From Bacteroidia bacterium (GTDB lineage Bacteria; Bacteroidota; Bacteroidia; Palsa-965), in contig JAKLJE010000027.1 of NCBI GenBank assembly GCA_023151315.1, positions 1 to 53,860 of the forward strand: DNA of 53,860 bases. The letters run 5' to 3'. Below the pieces are notes generated by a model. That model did no database searches. It was not told where the DNA came from and saw only the letters and a list, made by a program, of their open reading frames with translations. This document shows positions 35,454 to 43,027 of the stretch, in pieces. Position numbers and translations under genes: made by a program. The number at the start of each line of letters is the position of its first letter. Position 1 is the stretch's first letter.

Positions 35454-35743
35454 AGTGGACGAACGAAGCGAAGGATCAGTTCGCTGCTGTCGTCGATTAT
35501 CTTATTGAGAATTGGACCAATAGTGAGGTTCGTCATTTCATAAACGCAACTGAATAAACAATTGAATACATTAAGGTTTATCCGAAAATGTTTCGTCGTA
35601 TCGGAAAGAGAAATCTTTATGAAGCGCTGATCACTCCCCACAATCTCATGATTTACAAACTGGTTTCTGACGAAATTCATATCATCACTTTTTGGGATAC
35701 ACGCAGAAATCCGAGAGTCAAATCGAAAGGTCAATCGAAATAA
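35438..35743 (+). pseudogene. ParE/RelE-family toxin interrupted by an in-frame TAA
   Basis: From the GTG at 35438 (overlapping the antitoxin end by 16 bases) the frame reads VEKVKWTNEAKDQFAAVVDY, then IENWTNSEVRHFINATE, a TAA at 35555-35557, and continues in the same frame as TIEYIKVYPKMFRRIGKRNL, YEALITPHNLMIYKLV and ITFWDTRRNPRVKSK to a TAA at 35741. Both halves align with one ParE/RelE toxin, from the opening W-x-x-A/E strand to the closing FWDTRxNP. With the internal TAA read as a sense codon (CAA would be one change) the product is about 101 residues, the normal family length. The likely state is a dead toxin. Confidence 0.85.
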
Positions 35744-35783
35744 AATTAAGAAGGGATAAGACATATTGACGTTTAATCGAACA

Positions 35784-36335
35784 ATGAGACTACACTTAAC
35801 ATTTCTATTATGTCTTTGCTTTTCTCTGTTTGTTCAGGCACAAGCTGCTAACAAACCCATTAAACTGTATTACATCAATGTGGATTCGGTAAGTAAATAT
35901 TTGAAAGAAACACAATTAAAAAATGACAGCTTGACTGCCTATCGCGAGGACGCAGAAGCAATGATAAATGAACTGCGTTCACAATATAGGATTAGGAAAC
36001 AAGAGAGCGATTCCCTGTATGCACTGTGGTTAGCAAATGGTCAACCAAGAGGTTGTATCCTCGAAATTGGAGATTCCGCAGAATTGATTTCAGCGTATGA
36101 AAATCTTTACATGCAGGAACTAAAAGCAATAGACTCTACTCTGACAAAGAACATTAATGATTCAATTCTGGTTCATTCAACTCGTTTCGCGGAGTTAAAT
36201 AAGATGAACCACGTTTATACGAATGAGGAAGTTAAAGTTCTTCTAAGTAGTTCAATCGGAAAATACGAATCAATCGATCTTACCAACCGATTTGTCGAGT
36301 ATATGAATAATCGAAATTGGGTGAAGGCTTATTAA
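35784..36335 (+). CDS. OmpH/Skp-like periplasmic protein
   Basis: A 183-residue exported protein starting at ATG 35784 (MRLHLTFLLCLCFSLFVQAQ, signal peptide); a TTG at 35766 is less likely. The mature part opens with a short strand (IKLYYINVDSVSKYLK) and continues as a long charged helix of about 90 residues, then a C-terminal strand/helix pair. This is the layout of the OmpH/Skp chaperone family, in which the strand forms a trimer base and the helices form tentacles around unfolded outer-membrane proteins. The similarity is structural and weak, so function is tentative. It is paired with the similar 36349 gene, 13 bases downstream. Confidence 0.6.
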   Translation: MRLHLTFLLCLCFSLFVQAQAANKPIKLYYINVDSVSKYLKETQLKNDSLTAYREDAEAMINELRSQYRIRKQESDSLYALWLANGQPRGCILEIGDSAELISAYENLYMQELKAIDSTLTKNINDSILVHSTRFAELNKMNHVYTNEEVKVLLSSSIGKYESIDLTNRFVEYMNNRNWVKAY

Positions 36336-36348
36336 TCGTCAAACAAGC

Positions 36349-36930
36349 ATGAATAGCCGAACTCACTTTTTCATACTAATTGCGTTGTTGATCCTGATCA
36401 ACGATGTGTTTGCCCAAAAACGCTCCAAACCAACAAAAACAGAAGCGCCGGCTCAGGAATCCGCACCTCCACCTGCAGAATGTATTGTGGCGTATTATAT
36501 TCAGGATTCAGTTGGCTCACGTATTCCGCAATACAAATCAGCCAACGACTCATTGATTTCCGCAAACAAAGAACTGGAACAATGCAGATTGCTTAATGAT
36601 ACTATAACCGACATGAAACTTGTGCTGAGTCGCGATTCTGCTTCAATAACCAAAGGCGATTATCTGGTTCGAAAGAATGAGATCCGGAAGAAGGAACTGC
36701 GATACGTTCTTCTCTCTTCAAAAGCGCTGCGTAAAAAGGAAAACGCGGAAGCCATTCTGAACCCGATACGAATGGAGATCCGAACGAAAGCTGATACGAT
36801 TTGCGCGCAACGTCAACTGAAAAACGTAAGTGAATTCAACCAGATGCCTGCACTGAAATGCAAACCTGACGCGACGGTAATGATAGATATTACCTCTGAT
36901 TTGATTGCAGAGTTGACAAAACCACACTAA
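36349..36930 (+). CDS. OmpH/Skp-like secreted protein, neighbour paralogue
   Basis: A 193-residue protein with signal peptide MNSRTHFFILIALLILINDVFAQ. A basic/Pro-rich spacer (KRSKPTKTEAPAQE) is followed by VAYYIQDSVGS, which resembles the YYINVDSVSK strand of the preceding gene, then a long charged helix. The C-terminus ATVMIDITSDLIAELTK recalls the DIT-x-x-[LV]-[IL] ending of OmpH-like proteins. Length is in the Skp range. The two genes most likely arose by duplication and are co-transcribed. Chaperone function is inference. Confidence 0.6.
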   Translation: MNSRTHFFILIALLILINDVFAQKRSKPTKTEAPAQESAPPPAECIVAYYIQDSVGSRIPQYKSANDSLISANKELEQCRLLNDTITDMKLVLSRDSASITKGDYLVRKNEIRKKELRYVLLSSKALRKKENAEAILNPIRMEIRTKADTICAQRQLKNVSEFNQMPALKCKPDATVMIDITSDLIAELTKPH

Positions 36931-36933
36931 AGT

Positions 36934-37386
36934 TTAGACCCCAAACTGCGACAAATGATGTTCCAGGTGTTTTGTGAACATCGTGTTCCACTCTTTAGAA
37001 GTAAGCGCTCCGAACGAATTGGATTCTTTTCCTTCGAACGACTTCTCTCCCAATGAAACAGTCTTGTTGATATAATCAATCAGACGCTGCTTTTCTACTT
37101 CGAACTTGCGTTCATCAGTAATCAAAAACTCTGGTGCAGTACGAGAGTTGTGACTGTACGGTTTATCGCCCACAACAATAGGTTTCACAAACATCTTCAG
37201 CATGAATTTCTTGAAACCGGTTGCTTTCGGATGCTTTGTTTCATAAGCCATTTCATAAGTCACATTGCAATGCGCGAGCATCTTTTGCACATTCATTTTT
37301 CCCCATTTCGGTTGTGTTTGCGGTGTGAGCTTATTGATACGCTCTATGAATTCCGAGCTCGTTTTCTGTTCGAAGATGTTTTTCAT
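36934..37386 (-). CDS. DUF1569 / DinB-like four-helix protein
   Basis: A 150-residue cytoplasmic protein, start chosen at MKNIFEQKTSSEFIERI (ATG 37386), with an in-frame ATG at 37440 rejected because the added residues are not family-like. LTPQTQPKWGKMNVQKMLAH near the start and NTMFTKHLEHHLSQFG at the end are typical of DUF1569, a branch of the DinB superfamily. The His residues in MLAHCN and KHLEHH are placed to bind a metal as in DinB/YfiT-type proteins. The reaction is unknown. Its stop is four bases from the stop of the convergent 36349 gene. Confidence 0.82.
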   Translation of the reverse strand: MKNIFEQKTSSEFIERINKLTPQTQPKWGKMNVQKMLAHCNVTYEMAYETKHPKATGFKKFMLKMFVKPIVVGDKPYSHNSRTAPEFLITDERKFEVEKQRLIDYINKTVSLGEKSFEGKESNSFGALTSKEWNTMFTKHLEHHLSQFGV

Positions 37387-37472
37387 TCGACGAATATAAA
37401 ACGAAAATCGACAATGAAACCGTTGAATCTCCTTTGGCACGATTTCAGTACATTACTTACAAATTCTGCGTC

Positions 37473-38009
37473 ATGAAGTATTATACTTTGATTATTATAC
37501 TTGCTGTTTCCGTTCTTGCGTGTCGTAACAAGAAATCTGTGGCAAGCGAAGTACCGGCATCAAACTCGCAAACAGCATCAACTGCATCCGGGAGTAACGG
37601 AACGGTATCTGCAACTGTAACAGTAACGGAAACCGTAAGCACGACATCCTCAAGTTCATCCGGCAATTCCACAACCGATACTGTTGATGTTCAGACTGAA
37701 ATTCAGGACATAGGAGTTGCTGTAGAATCAGACACCAACGTGGTTCGCCTGGTCGTTTCCTTCATCAGCAAAGGAGCCGGAATTGATTACGAAACGCTGA
37801 AATCCTTCGAAAGCTGGCTGGCAGAAAGACCACGATTTGTTTACACAAAATCGTATTGGGGACGCGAAGGAGAAGTAAATCTCTGCTTCCGGATGACGAA
37901 TTTATCAACAAGAGAACAGGAAATTTTCGTTCGGGATGTCCGTACACAATTGACAGACAAAGACTTAGTAATTGTCACCGAATGGGCAGTTTGTGATAAA
38001 CACCGATAA
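37473..38009 (+). CDS. putative lipoprotein with Ser/Thr-rich linker
   Basis: A 178-residue protein starting MKYYTLIIILAVSVLACRNK: lipoprotein signal, lipobox SVLAC with Cys at residue 17. About 50 residues rich in Ser, Thr and Val follow (SATVTVTETVSTTSSSSSGN), a flexible linker. A folded domain from about residue 80 reads VVRLVVSFISKGAGIDYETL, then CFRMTNLSTREQEIFVRDVR. The domain has alternating strands and helices but no motif that I recognise. It is divergent from the DUF1569 gene and lies upstream of pckA. Confidence 0.72.
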   Translation: MKYYTLIIILAVSVLACRNKKSVASEVPASNSQTASTASGSNGTVSATVTVTETVSTTSSSSSGNSTTDTVDVQTEIQDIGVAVESDTNVVRLVVSFISKGAGIDYETLKSFESWLAERPRFVYTKSYWGREGEVNLCFRMTNLSTREQEIFVRDVRTQLTDKDLVIVTEWAVCDKHR

Positions 38010-38037
38010 AGATCATATTACGTTAATTCGGAATCCG

Positions 38038-38045
38038 TACCTTTG
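38038..38045 (+). promoter_or_regulatory. Bacteroidota -7 promoter element for pckA
   Basis: TACCTTTG matches TANNTTTG exactly. It lies 88 bases before the pckA ATG, leaving a leader of about 80 bases that holds two hairpins. Confidence 0.7.
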
Positions 38046-38052
38046 TACCCTT

Positions 38053-38116
38053 CCCGTAAAAACGGGATTTCATCATTATTTAACCACGAAAAAACGTGCC
38101 TGAGGGTGTTTTTTCG
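38053..38116 (+). promoter_or_regulatory. structured leader of pckA (two inverted repeats)
   Basis: CCCGT-AAAA-ACGGG forms a small hairpin at 38053-38066. A second inverted repeat CGAAAAAAC / GTTTTTTCG (38087-38095 with 38108-38116) forms a 9-bp perfect stem over 12 bases; a competing CACG/CGTG hairpin lies at 38085-38098. This could be an attenuator or an mRNA-stability element; I recognise no known riboswitch. Confidence 0.45.
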
Positions 38117-38133
38117 GTAAAAAGATTTAAAGA

Positions 38134-39753
38134 ATGAACGAATTTGGGATTAAAGGCAAAAACGCCTCAATCGCGTCACTGGGTCTGGGAAATGTAGCAG
38201 CTGCCTGGTGGAATCTTACTCCATCCGAACTTGTTGAAGAGACTTTGATGCGTGGTGAAGGAGAATTAACCGACACCGGAGCTTTAGCAATTGATACCGG
38301 TGAATTTACCGGCCGCTCGCCGAAGGATAAATTCATGGTGTATGATGACATCTCTAAAGATGTTATCTGGTGGGGCGACATCAACATCAAATTTGATCCT
38401 GCAAAATTTGATTTGCTTTACAATCGTGTTACTTCATACCTCAGCGGGAAAGAAGTTTATGTGCGCGATGCTTACGCTTGCGCTGATCCGAAATACCGTT
38501 TGAACATTCGCGTTGTAACCGAGTTTCCTTGGTCAAATTTGTTCGCGAACAACTTGTTCCTGCGTCCTACTGCTGATGAAATTCAGAACTTCAATCCTGA
38601 ATGGACTATCGTTTGTGCTCCGGGATTCAAAGCAGATGCTGCTATCGACGGAACACGTCAGCACAACTTCGCAATTCTGAACCTTACGAAGAAAGTAATT
38701 CTCATCGGAGGAACAGGATATACAGGTGAAATCAAGAAAGGAATTTTCACACTCTTGAATTACATTCTTCCTCACGAGAAAGGCGTTCTTTCCATGCATT
38801 GCTCTGCTAACCAAGGTAAGAACGGCGACACTGCTGTTTTCTTCGGTTTGTCAGGAACAGGAAAAACAACTTTGTCGGCTGACCCTAACCGCGCATTGAT
38901 CGGTGACGATGAGCACGGTTGGTCTGACGATGCTGTATTCAATTTCGAAGGCGGATGTTATGCAAAATGCATCGATCTCACCCGTGAGAAAGAACCGCAG
39001 ATCTGGGATGCGATTAAATTCGGTGCGCTCGTTGAGAACATCGATTTCGTTGACGGAACCCGCACTGTAGATTACGCAAGCACATCTAAAACTGAGAATA
39101 CACGCGTTGCTTATCCGATTGATCACATCAGCAATGCGCTTCCTGTTTCGAAAGGTGCGCCACCGAAAAACATTTTCTTCCTTACAGCAGACGCATTCGG
39201 AGTTCTTCCTCCGATTTCAAAATTGACTGTTGAGCAAGCAATGTATCACTTCATTTCAGGTTACACTGCTAAAGTTGCGGGAACTGAAATGGGAATTACA
39301 GAGCCGCAGACAACATTCTCTGCTTGTTTCGGGAAAGCATTCCTTCCATTGCACCCTGGTAAATACGCAGAGTTGCTTGGTAAGAAATTGAAAGCAAATC
39401 CGGACATCAACGTATGGCTCGTTAACACCGGCTGGACCGGCGGAGCTTACGGAGTGGGAAGCCGCATTAAACTTTCTTATACACGTGCATTGATTACTGC
39501 AGCACTCGAAGGTCAGTTGGACAAAGTTGAGTACGGTACAACACCATTCTTCAAACTTCGCTTCCCGACATCATGTCCGGGTGTACCTGCTGAAATTCTG
39601 GAGCCACGCAACACTTGGGCTGACAAAGCAGCGTTCGAAAACACAACAGTTAAACTTGCTGAACAGTTCCGTAAGAACTTCGAACAATATGCATCAGGTG
39701 TATCGAAAGATATCCTGGACGCAGCACCGGTTGTTAATGCTGTGAATGCATAA
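38134..39753 (+). CDS. pckA: phosphoenolpyruvate carboxykinase (ATP)
   Basis: A 539-residue enzyme that converts oxaloacetate and ATP to phosphoenolpyruvate, ADP and CO2, the entry to gluconeogenesis. Substrate-binding TGRSPKDKF near residue 60, the kinase-1 (P-loop) motif GLSGTGKTTLSADP near 240-253, the metal-binding kinase-2 region LIGDDEHGW, and the C-terminal NTGWTGGAYGVGSRIKLSYT are all intact. Length is normal for the ATP-dependent bacterial form. A promoter 88 bases upstream leads into a structured leader, and a strong terminator follows, although this terminator lies inside the next reading frame. Confidence 0.97.
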   Translation: MNEFGIKGKNASIASLGLGNVAAAWWNLTPSELVEETLMRGEGELTDTGALAIDTGEFTGRSPKDKFMVYDDISKDVIWWGDINIKFDPAKFDLLYNRVTSYLSGKEVYVRDAYACADPKYRLNIRVVTEFPWSNLFANNLFLRPTADEIQNFNPEWTIVCAPGFKADAAIDGTRQHNFAILNLTKKVILIGGTGYTGEIKKGIFTLLNYILPHEKGVLSMHCSANQGKNGDTAVFFGLSGTGKTTLSADPNRALIGDDEHGWSDDAVFNFEGGCYAKCIDLTREKEPQIWDAIKFGALVENIDFVDGTRTVDYASTSKTENTRVAYPIDHISNALPVSKGAPPKNIFFLTADAFGVLPPISKLTVEQAMYHFISGYTAKVAGTEMGITEPQTTFSACFGKAFLPLHPGKYAELLGKKLKANPDINVWLVNTGWTGGAYGVGSRIKLSYTRALITAALEGQLDKVEYGTTPFFKLRFPTSCPGVPAEILEPRNTWADKAAFENTTVKLAEQFRKNFEQYASGVSKDILDAAPVVNAVNA

Positions 39754-40312
39754 CAGCAACACATACAAGAATGAAAAGCGTTCCAGACGGAGCGCTTTTC
39801 TTCTTTTGCACAGTTTCGTTCTCATTGTGCTTTCGATTTCTCTTGATGCACAAAGCAAATCAGAAGAACCACGCAAGCCTGTGAAATGGCACAGCATGGA
39901 AAAATCAGTTGGAGTTGTTCCCGAGATTGATTTCCTCAACGGAGGAATGGGAATGCAGCTGTGCAGAGCAAAATTTATTTACGGTACTCAAAGATCCATT
40001 GCGGGCAGCGGATATTATCTCGGCTTCCAATACAACTCCGATCAGCGAGTAAGTATGGCATCATTCGGATTCTGGACCGGAATGTTCAAACGAAACAAAG
40101 GAGCGCAGATCGGTGCGCGGGCTGTGTATTTCATCAAAGACAATGAAAGCGGTTTTGCATTGCGACCGGAAATAGGAATCGGATTTGTAAAAGCGCAATT
40201 CAATTACGGATATAACATTAAGGTTGCAAAAACTGAATATGCAACCGCCACACATACATTAACCCTGAGTGCGTACTTCGGTTTTTCAGGAGGACGCGCA
40301 CGATTTTTCTAG
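39746..40312 (+). CDS. small secreted protein, probable outer-membrane beta-barrel
   Basis: A 188-residue frame whose ATG at 39746 overlaps the pckA stop by eight bases. The N-terminus KNEKRSRRSAFLLLHSFVLI is a good signal peptide with a basic n-region. The mature part alternates polar and aromatic residues in strands (GSGYYLGFQYNSDQRVSMAS, FGFWTGMF, LTLSAYFGFSGG) and ends in Phe-Phe, as in small outer-membrane barrels. The pckA terminator (39774-39799) lies inside the signal-peptide codons. Either it is made by read-through, or translation begins at a downstream TTG. No family was recognised. Confidence 0.62.
   Translation: MHNSNTYKNEKRSRRSAFLLLHSFVLIVLSISLDAQSKSEEPRKPVKWHSMEKSVGVVPEIDFLNGGMGMQLCRAKFIYGTQRSIAGSGYYLGFQYNSDQRVSMASFGFWTGMFKRNKGAQIGARAVYFIKDNESGFALRPEIGIGFVKAQFNYGYNIKVAKTEYATATHTLTLSAYFGFSGGRARFF
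39774..39799 (+). terminator. intrinsic terminator of pckA inside the next reading frame
   Basis: AAAAGCGTTCC / GGAGCGCTTTT form an 11-bp stem (one G-T pair) with the tetraloop AGAC, followed by a T-rich tract. It sits 20 bases past the pckA stop. Confidence 0.88.
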
Positions 40313-40319
40313 AACCATT

Positions 40320-40865
40320 ATGTCGTACTGTAATTTCGTTTCTGATAAAGAAAAAGATAACGTTCACCGTCGCTATCATGATAAAGCCTACGGATTTCCG
40401 ATTCACGACGATGATGAACTCTTCTGCAGGCTTGTGCTTGAAATCAATCAAGCAGGTTTAAGCTGGGATACCATTCTGAAAAAAGAAGAGAATTTCAGAA
40501 AGGCGTATCACAATTTCGACATCAAGAAAGTGGCGCGCTATAAAGAAAAAGACAGAACTCGCCTTTTGAACGATGCAGGTATTATCAGAAACCGATTGAA
40601 GATAGACGCTGCAATTCACAATGCCAATGTGATACTGGAACTGCAGAAATCGCACGGCTCATTCAAAAGCTGGATTGATTCAAATCATCCATTAAAGAAA
40701 GAAGAATGGGTGAAGCTTTTCAAAAAGACTTTCCGATTTACAGGAGGAGAAATCGTAAACGAGTTTCTGATGAGTACCGGATACCTTCCCGGAGCGCATC
40801 ATGACGGTTGTCCGGTGTACAAACAAACCATCAAAGCAGGAGCTAAATTTCCTGACAAACGGTGA
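40320..40865 (+). CDS. tag: DNA-3-methyladenine glycosylase I
   Basis: A 181-residue Tag protein, which excises 3-methyladenine from alkylated DNA. Start at ATG 40320 (MSYCNFVSDKEKDNVHRRYH). The zinc snap of Tag is visible: Cys4, a His in RRYHDKAYG, and His/Cys in GAHHDGCPV near the C-terminus. The base-specificity Glu is in LEINQAGLSWDTIL. RFTGGEIVNEFLMSTGYLPG is the conserved C-terminal block. Length is as expected. Its start lies eight bases after the preceding stop, and its stop codon falls within a 15-bp tandem repeat. Confidence 0.95.
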   Translation: MSYCNFVSDKEKDNVHRRYHDKAYGFPIHDDDELFCRLVLEINQAGLSWDTILKKEENFRKAYHNFDIKKVARYKEKDRTRLLNDAGIIRNRLKIDAAIHNANVILELQKSHGSFKSWIDSNHPLKKEEWVKLFKKTFRFTGGEIVNEFLMSTGYLPGAHHDGCPVYKQTIKAGAKFPDKR

Positions 40866-40902
40866 ACCGAATAACGGTGAACCGAATAACGGTGAACTGT
40901 AT
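40858..40902. repeat. three tandem copies of a 15-bp unit
   Basis: The unit AACGGTGAACCGAAT is present at 40858 and 40873 exactly and at 40888 with two changes. It overlaps the tag stop codon and ends against the promoter of the methyltransferase gene. Confidence 0.9.
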
Positions 40903-40910
40903 TATCTTTG
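40903..40910 (+). promoter_or_regulatory. Bacteroidota -7 promoter element for the 40919 gene
   Basis: TATCTTTG matches TANNTTTG exactly and lies eight bases before the ATG at 40919, giving a nearly leaderless transcript. Confidence 0.65.
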
Positions 40911-40918
40911 ATCACGCT

Positions 40919-41728
40919 ATGCAGGAACGTCATTCCAACCGGGAACAATACTTTAAAGAACAGATATACACTACGGAGAAACACGTCATTCCGTTTGTAC
41001 GTGAAATCCGAAAAGTCGATAAATCCATTTCTGTTCTGGAAATCGGTTGCGGCGAAGGTGGAAACCTGATGCCTTTTCTGGACATGGGTTGTGATCGTGT
41101 TGTCGGTGTGGATCTCTCCGAAGGTAAAATTGAAAATGCAAAGAAATACTTCGAGAATCATCCGCGTAAAGACAAGATCGAACTAATTGCTGCTGACATT
41201 TACGATACCAACACGATCGGGAAATTTGATCTCATCATTACTCGTGATGTGATTGAGCACATCCACAATCAGGATAGATTCTTTGAAGTTCTGAAAAATT
41301 ATCTCGCACCTGGCGGACATTTCTTTGCGGCTTTTCCAGCGTGGCATATGCCGTATGGCGGACATCAGCAAATCTGCAGAAGTAAGTTTGCATCGAAGAT
41401 GCCGTACTATCACATTCTGCCGGTATTCATGTATCGAGGCATTCTGAAAATGTGCGGAGAAAGTCAGGCAACGATTGACAACCTGCTTGAAGTAAAATCA
41501 ACAGGTATTACCATTGATCGTCTGGAGCGGATTCTGAACAAACGTGGGTACCGTATCGACAAGAAAGTCCGTTACTTCATCAATCCGAATTACGAAGTGA
41601 AGTTCAAATTGAAGCCACGCGTAATCTGGAGCTGGCTGGGCGCGATTCCTTATTTCAGAAACTATTTCATCACGGCGGGTTGGTATCTGATTTCACTGAA
41701 AGACGGAAATCAATCCTCAACGAAATAA
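40919..41728 (+). CDS. class I SAM-dependent methyltransferase
   Basis: A 269-residue protein; start at ATG 40919 (MQERHSNREQYFKEQIYTTE), since the upstream in-frame codons lie in the 15-bp tandem repeat. The Rossmann SAM site is clear: motif I VLEIGCGEGG (about residues 42-51), then VVGVDLSEGKIENAKK, IELIAADIYD, and motif IV FDLIITRDVIEHIHNQD with the following LAPGGHFFAAFP. The C-terminal 100 residues vary and end with a hydrophobic segment (LGAIPYFRNYFITAGWYLIS). Family-level type Methyltransf_11/25. Similar proteins methylate small molecules, quinones or sugars, and the substrate here is not known. The DUF2071 gene follows after nine bases. Confidence 0.87.
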   Translation: MQERHSNREQYFKEQIYTTEKHVIPFVREIRKVDKSISVLEIGCGEGGNLMPFLDMGCDRVVGVDLSEGKIENAKKYFENHPRKDKIELIAADIYDTNTIGKFDLIITRDVIEHIHNQDRFFEVLKNYLAPGGHFFAAFPAWHMPYGGHQQICRSKFASKMPYYHILPVFMYRGILKMCGESQATIDNLLEVKSTGITIDRLERILNKRGYRIDKKVRYFINPNYEVKFKLKPRVIWSWLGAIPYFRNYFITAGWYLISLKDGNQSSTK

Positions 41729-41737
41729 CACGACATC

Positions 41738-42451
41738 ATGTCCACGTTTCTCTCTGCCGAATGGCGCAAACTGATCCTCATCAATTATGCCATTGAGGAG
41801 AAACATCTTCTTCCCTATTTACCTGCAGGCACTCAGCTCGATACTTATAACGGCATCTGTTATGTAAGTCTTGTCGGCTTCATGTTTGTCAACACAAAAC
41901 TGAAAGGGATTCCTGTACCGTTTCATCAGAACTTTGAAGAAGTGAATCTCCGGTTCTATGTCAAACACAGAACTAAAAACGGAGCGGAACGCAGAGGAGT
42001 TGTTTTCATTAAAGAGATTGTTCCGAAGATGATGATTTCCTTCGTGGCTAATACTTTGTATGGCGAACATTACGAAACGATGGACATGGATCACTCCTGG
42101 CTGGAACGCGATGGGTTGCTGGAAGTGGAATACAAAATCGAAAAAGATCAATGGTATTCCATGAAAGTTATTGCTGACCTTGCCAGCGAAGAAATTCCTG
42201 TTTCCTGCGAAGCGGAATTCATTACGGAACATTACTGGGGATATACGAAGTTGAGCGATACTGAAACTTCAGAATATGAAGTATGGCATCCGCGTTGGAA
42301 AGTTCATACGGTAAAATCATACAGCTGCGATTTTGATTTCGGCAAAGTGTATGGCAGTGACTTTTCGTTTATCAACGAATTGAAACCTTTCTCGGTGATG
42401 CTTGCTGAAGGATCAGAGATTAAGGTGATGGAAGGAGGAAAATTATCTTGA
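41738..42451 (+). CDS. DUF2071 (YqjF-like) family protein
   Basis: A 237-residue protein beginning MSTFLSAEWRKLILINYAIE. Characteristic DUF2071 phrases are LLPYLPAGTQLDTYNGICYV, SLVGFMFVNTKLKGIPVPFH, EVNLRFYVKH and RRGVVFIKEIVPKMMISFVA. The family adopts an acetoacetate-decarboxylase-like fold, but no conserved reaction is known. There is no signal peptide. The stop overlaps the TTG start of the lipoprotein gene, so the two are probably coupled. Confidence 0.87.
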   Translation: MSTFLSAEWRKLILINYAIEEKHLLPYLPAGTQLDTYNGICYVSLVGFMFVNTKLKGIPVPFHQNFEEVNLRFYVKHRTKNGAERRGVVFIKEIVPKMMISFVANTLYGEHYETMDMDHSWLERDGLLEVEYKIEKDQWYSMKVIADLASEEIPVSCEAEFITEHYWGYTKLSDTETSEYEVWHPRWKVHTVKSYSCDFDFGKVYGSDFSFINELKPFSVMLAEGSEIKVMEGGKLS

Positions 42452-42948
42452 AATACGGCTTCCTCATAATGTCCTTCGTGCTGATCAGCTCATGCGTTTC
42501 GTACGATATGCCGGTGATATATCACAAGAATTTTTCTCCCGGCACCAATGACAAATTGCGTTTCGATGGATGTTATATTCAGCGTATGCAGGGAAAAAAT
42601 GTGAAACCGGTTTTTCTGTACGCTAACGGTTCAGCCTGTGTAGCAGAAACACAAATCGACAGTAACCTTGTATCAGTTCCTGATGCCGCTGTTTACTCGT
42701 GGGGAAATTACAAAGTGAATGCTGACACAATAATTGTGGAACGCTTTTACAAAGAAGAAGCCGGAAGTAATTTCAACCGCATCCTCATGCGCGGTGTAAT
42801 CGGTAAAGACAGAATTGATTGGAATCTGCGAACCTTTCATCGCAGCAAACCCGACACCGTGAGTTACACTTCTCACTTCAAATACGCTTACGCCAAACCG
42901 GATTCAACCAAAAACTGGACGCGCACGCGGGAGCAATATAATAGATAG
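42448..42948 (+). CDS. putative lipoprotein, TTG start
   Basis: A 166-residue protein whose TTG start overlaps the preceding stop (TTGA). MKYGFLIMSFVLISSCVSYD is a lipoprotein signal with Cys at residue 16. The mature protein is beta-rich (DKLRFDGCYIQRMQGKNVKP, VFLYANGS, GVIGKDRIDWNLR) and ends in a basic tail. Its overall shape recalls small lipocalin-like lipoproteins of Bacteroidota, but I see no defining motif. Co-transcribed with the DUF2071 gene. Confidence 0.7.
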   Translation: MKYGFLIMSFVLISSCVSYDMPVIYHKNFSPGTNDKLRFDGCYIQRMQGKNVKPVFLYANGSACVAETQIDSNLVSVPDAAVYSWGNYKVNADTIIVERFYKEEAGSNFNRILMRGVIGKDRIDWNLRTFHRSKPDTVSYTSHFKYAYAKPDSTKNWTRTREQYNR

Positions 42949-42981
42949 ACGGTAGACGTTAGAAGTTAGGCTTTAGACCTG
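42947..42981. repeat. exact 7-bp-period repeat, TCTAAMG family (reverse orientation)
   Basis: Five heptamers: AGACGGT, AGACGTT, AGAAGTT, AGGCTTT, AGACCTG. The reverse complement reads as TCTAACG/TCTACCG-type units, the same family as at 11382 and 44355. The run begins at the last two bases of the lipoprotein stop codon. Confidence 0.78.
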
Positions 42982-42989
42982 TGTGTGGC

Positions 42990-43024
42990 GGGAATCGGAA
43001 TGCGTAATCCGTAATTGATAATTT
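42990..43024. repeat. second 7-bp-period run, GTAATCC type
   Basis: Five heptamers: GGGAATC, GGAATGC, GTAATCC, GTAATTG, ATAATTT, with the core AAT in fixed phase. It follows the first run at 42947 after eight bases and reaches the end of rimM. Confidence 0.6.
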
Positions 43025-43027
43025 CCA

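Noticed and set aside
35297-35764. 155-codon minus-strand frame across the toxin-antitoxin locus
   Set aside because: It is antisense to the antitoxin and both toxin halves, shows no family resemblance, and the plus strand explains the sequence well.
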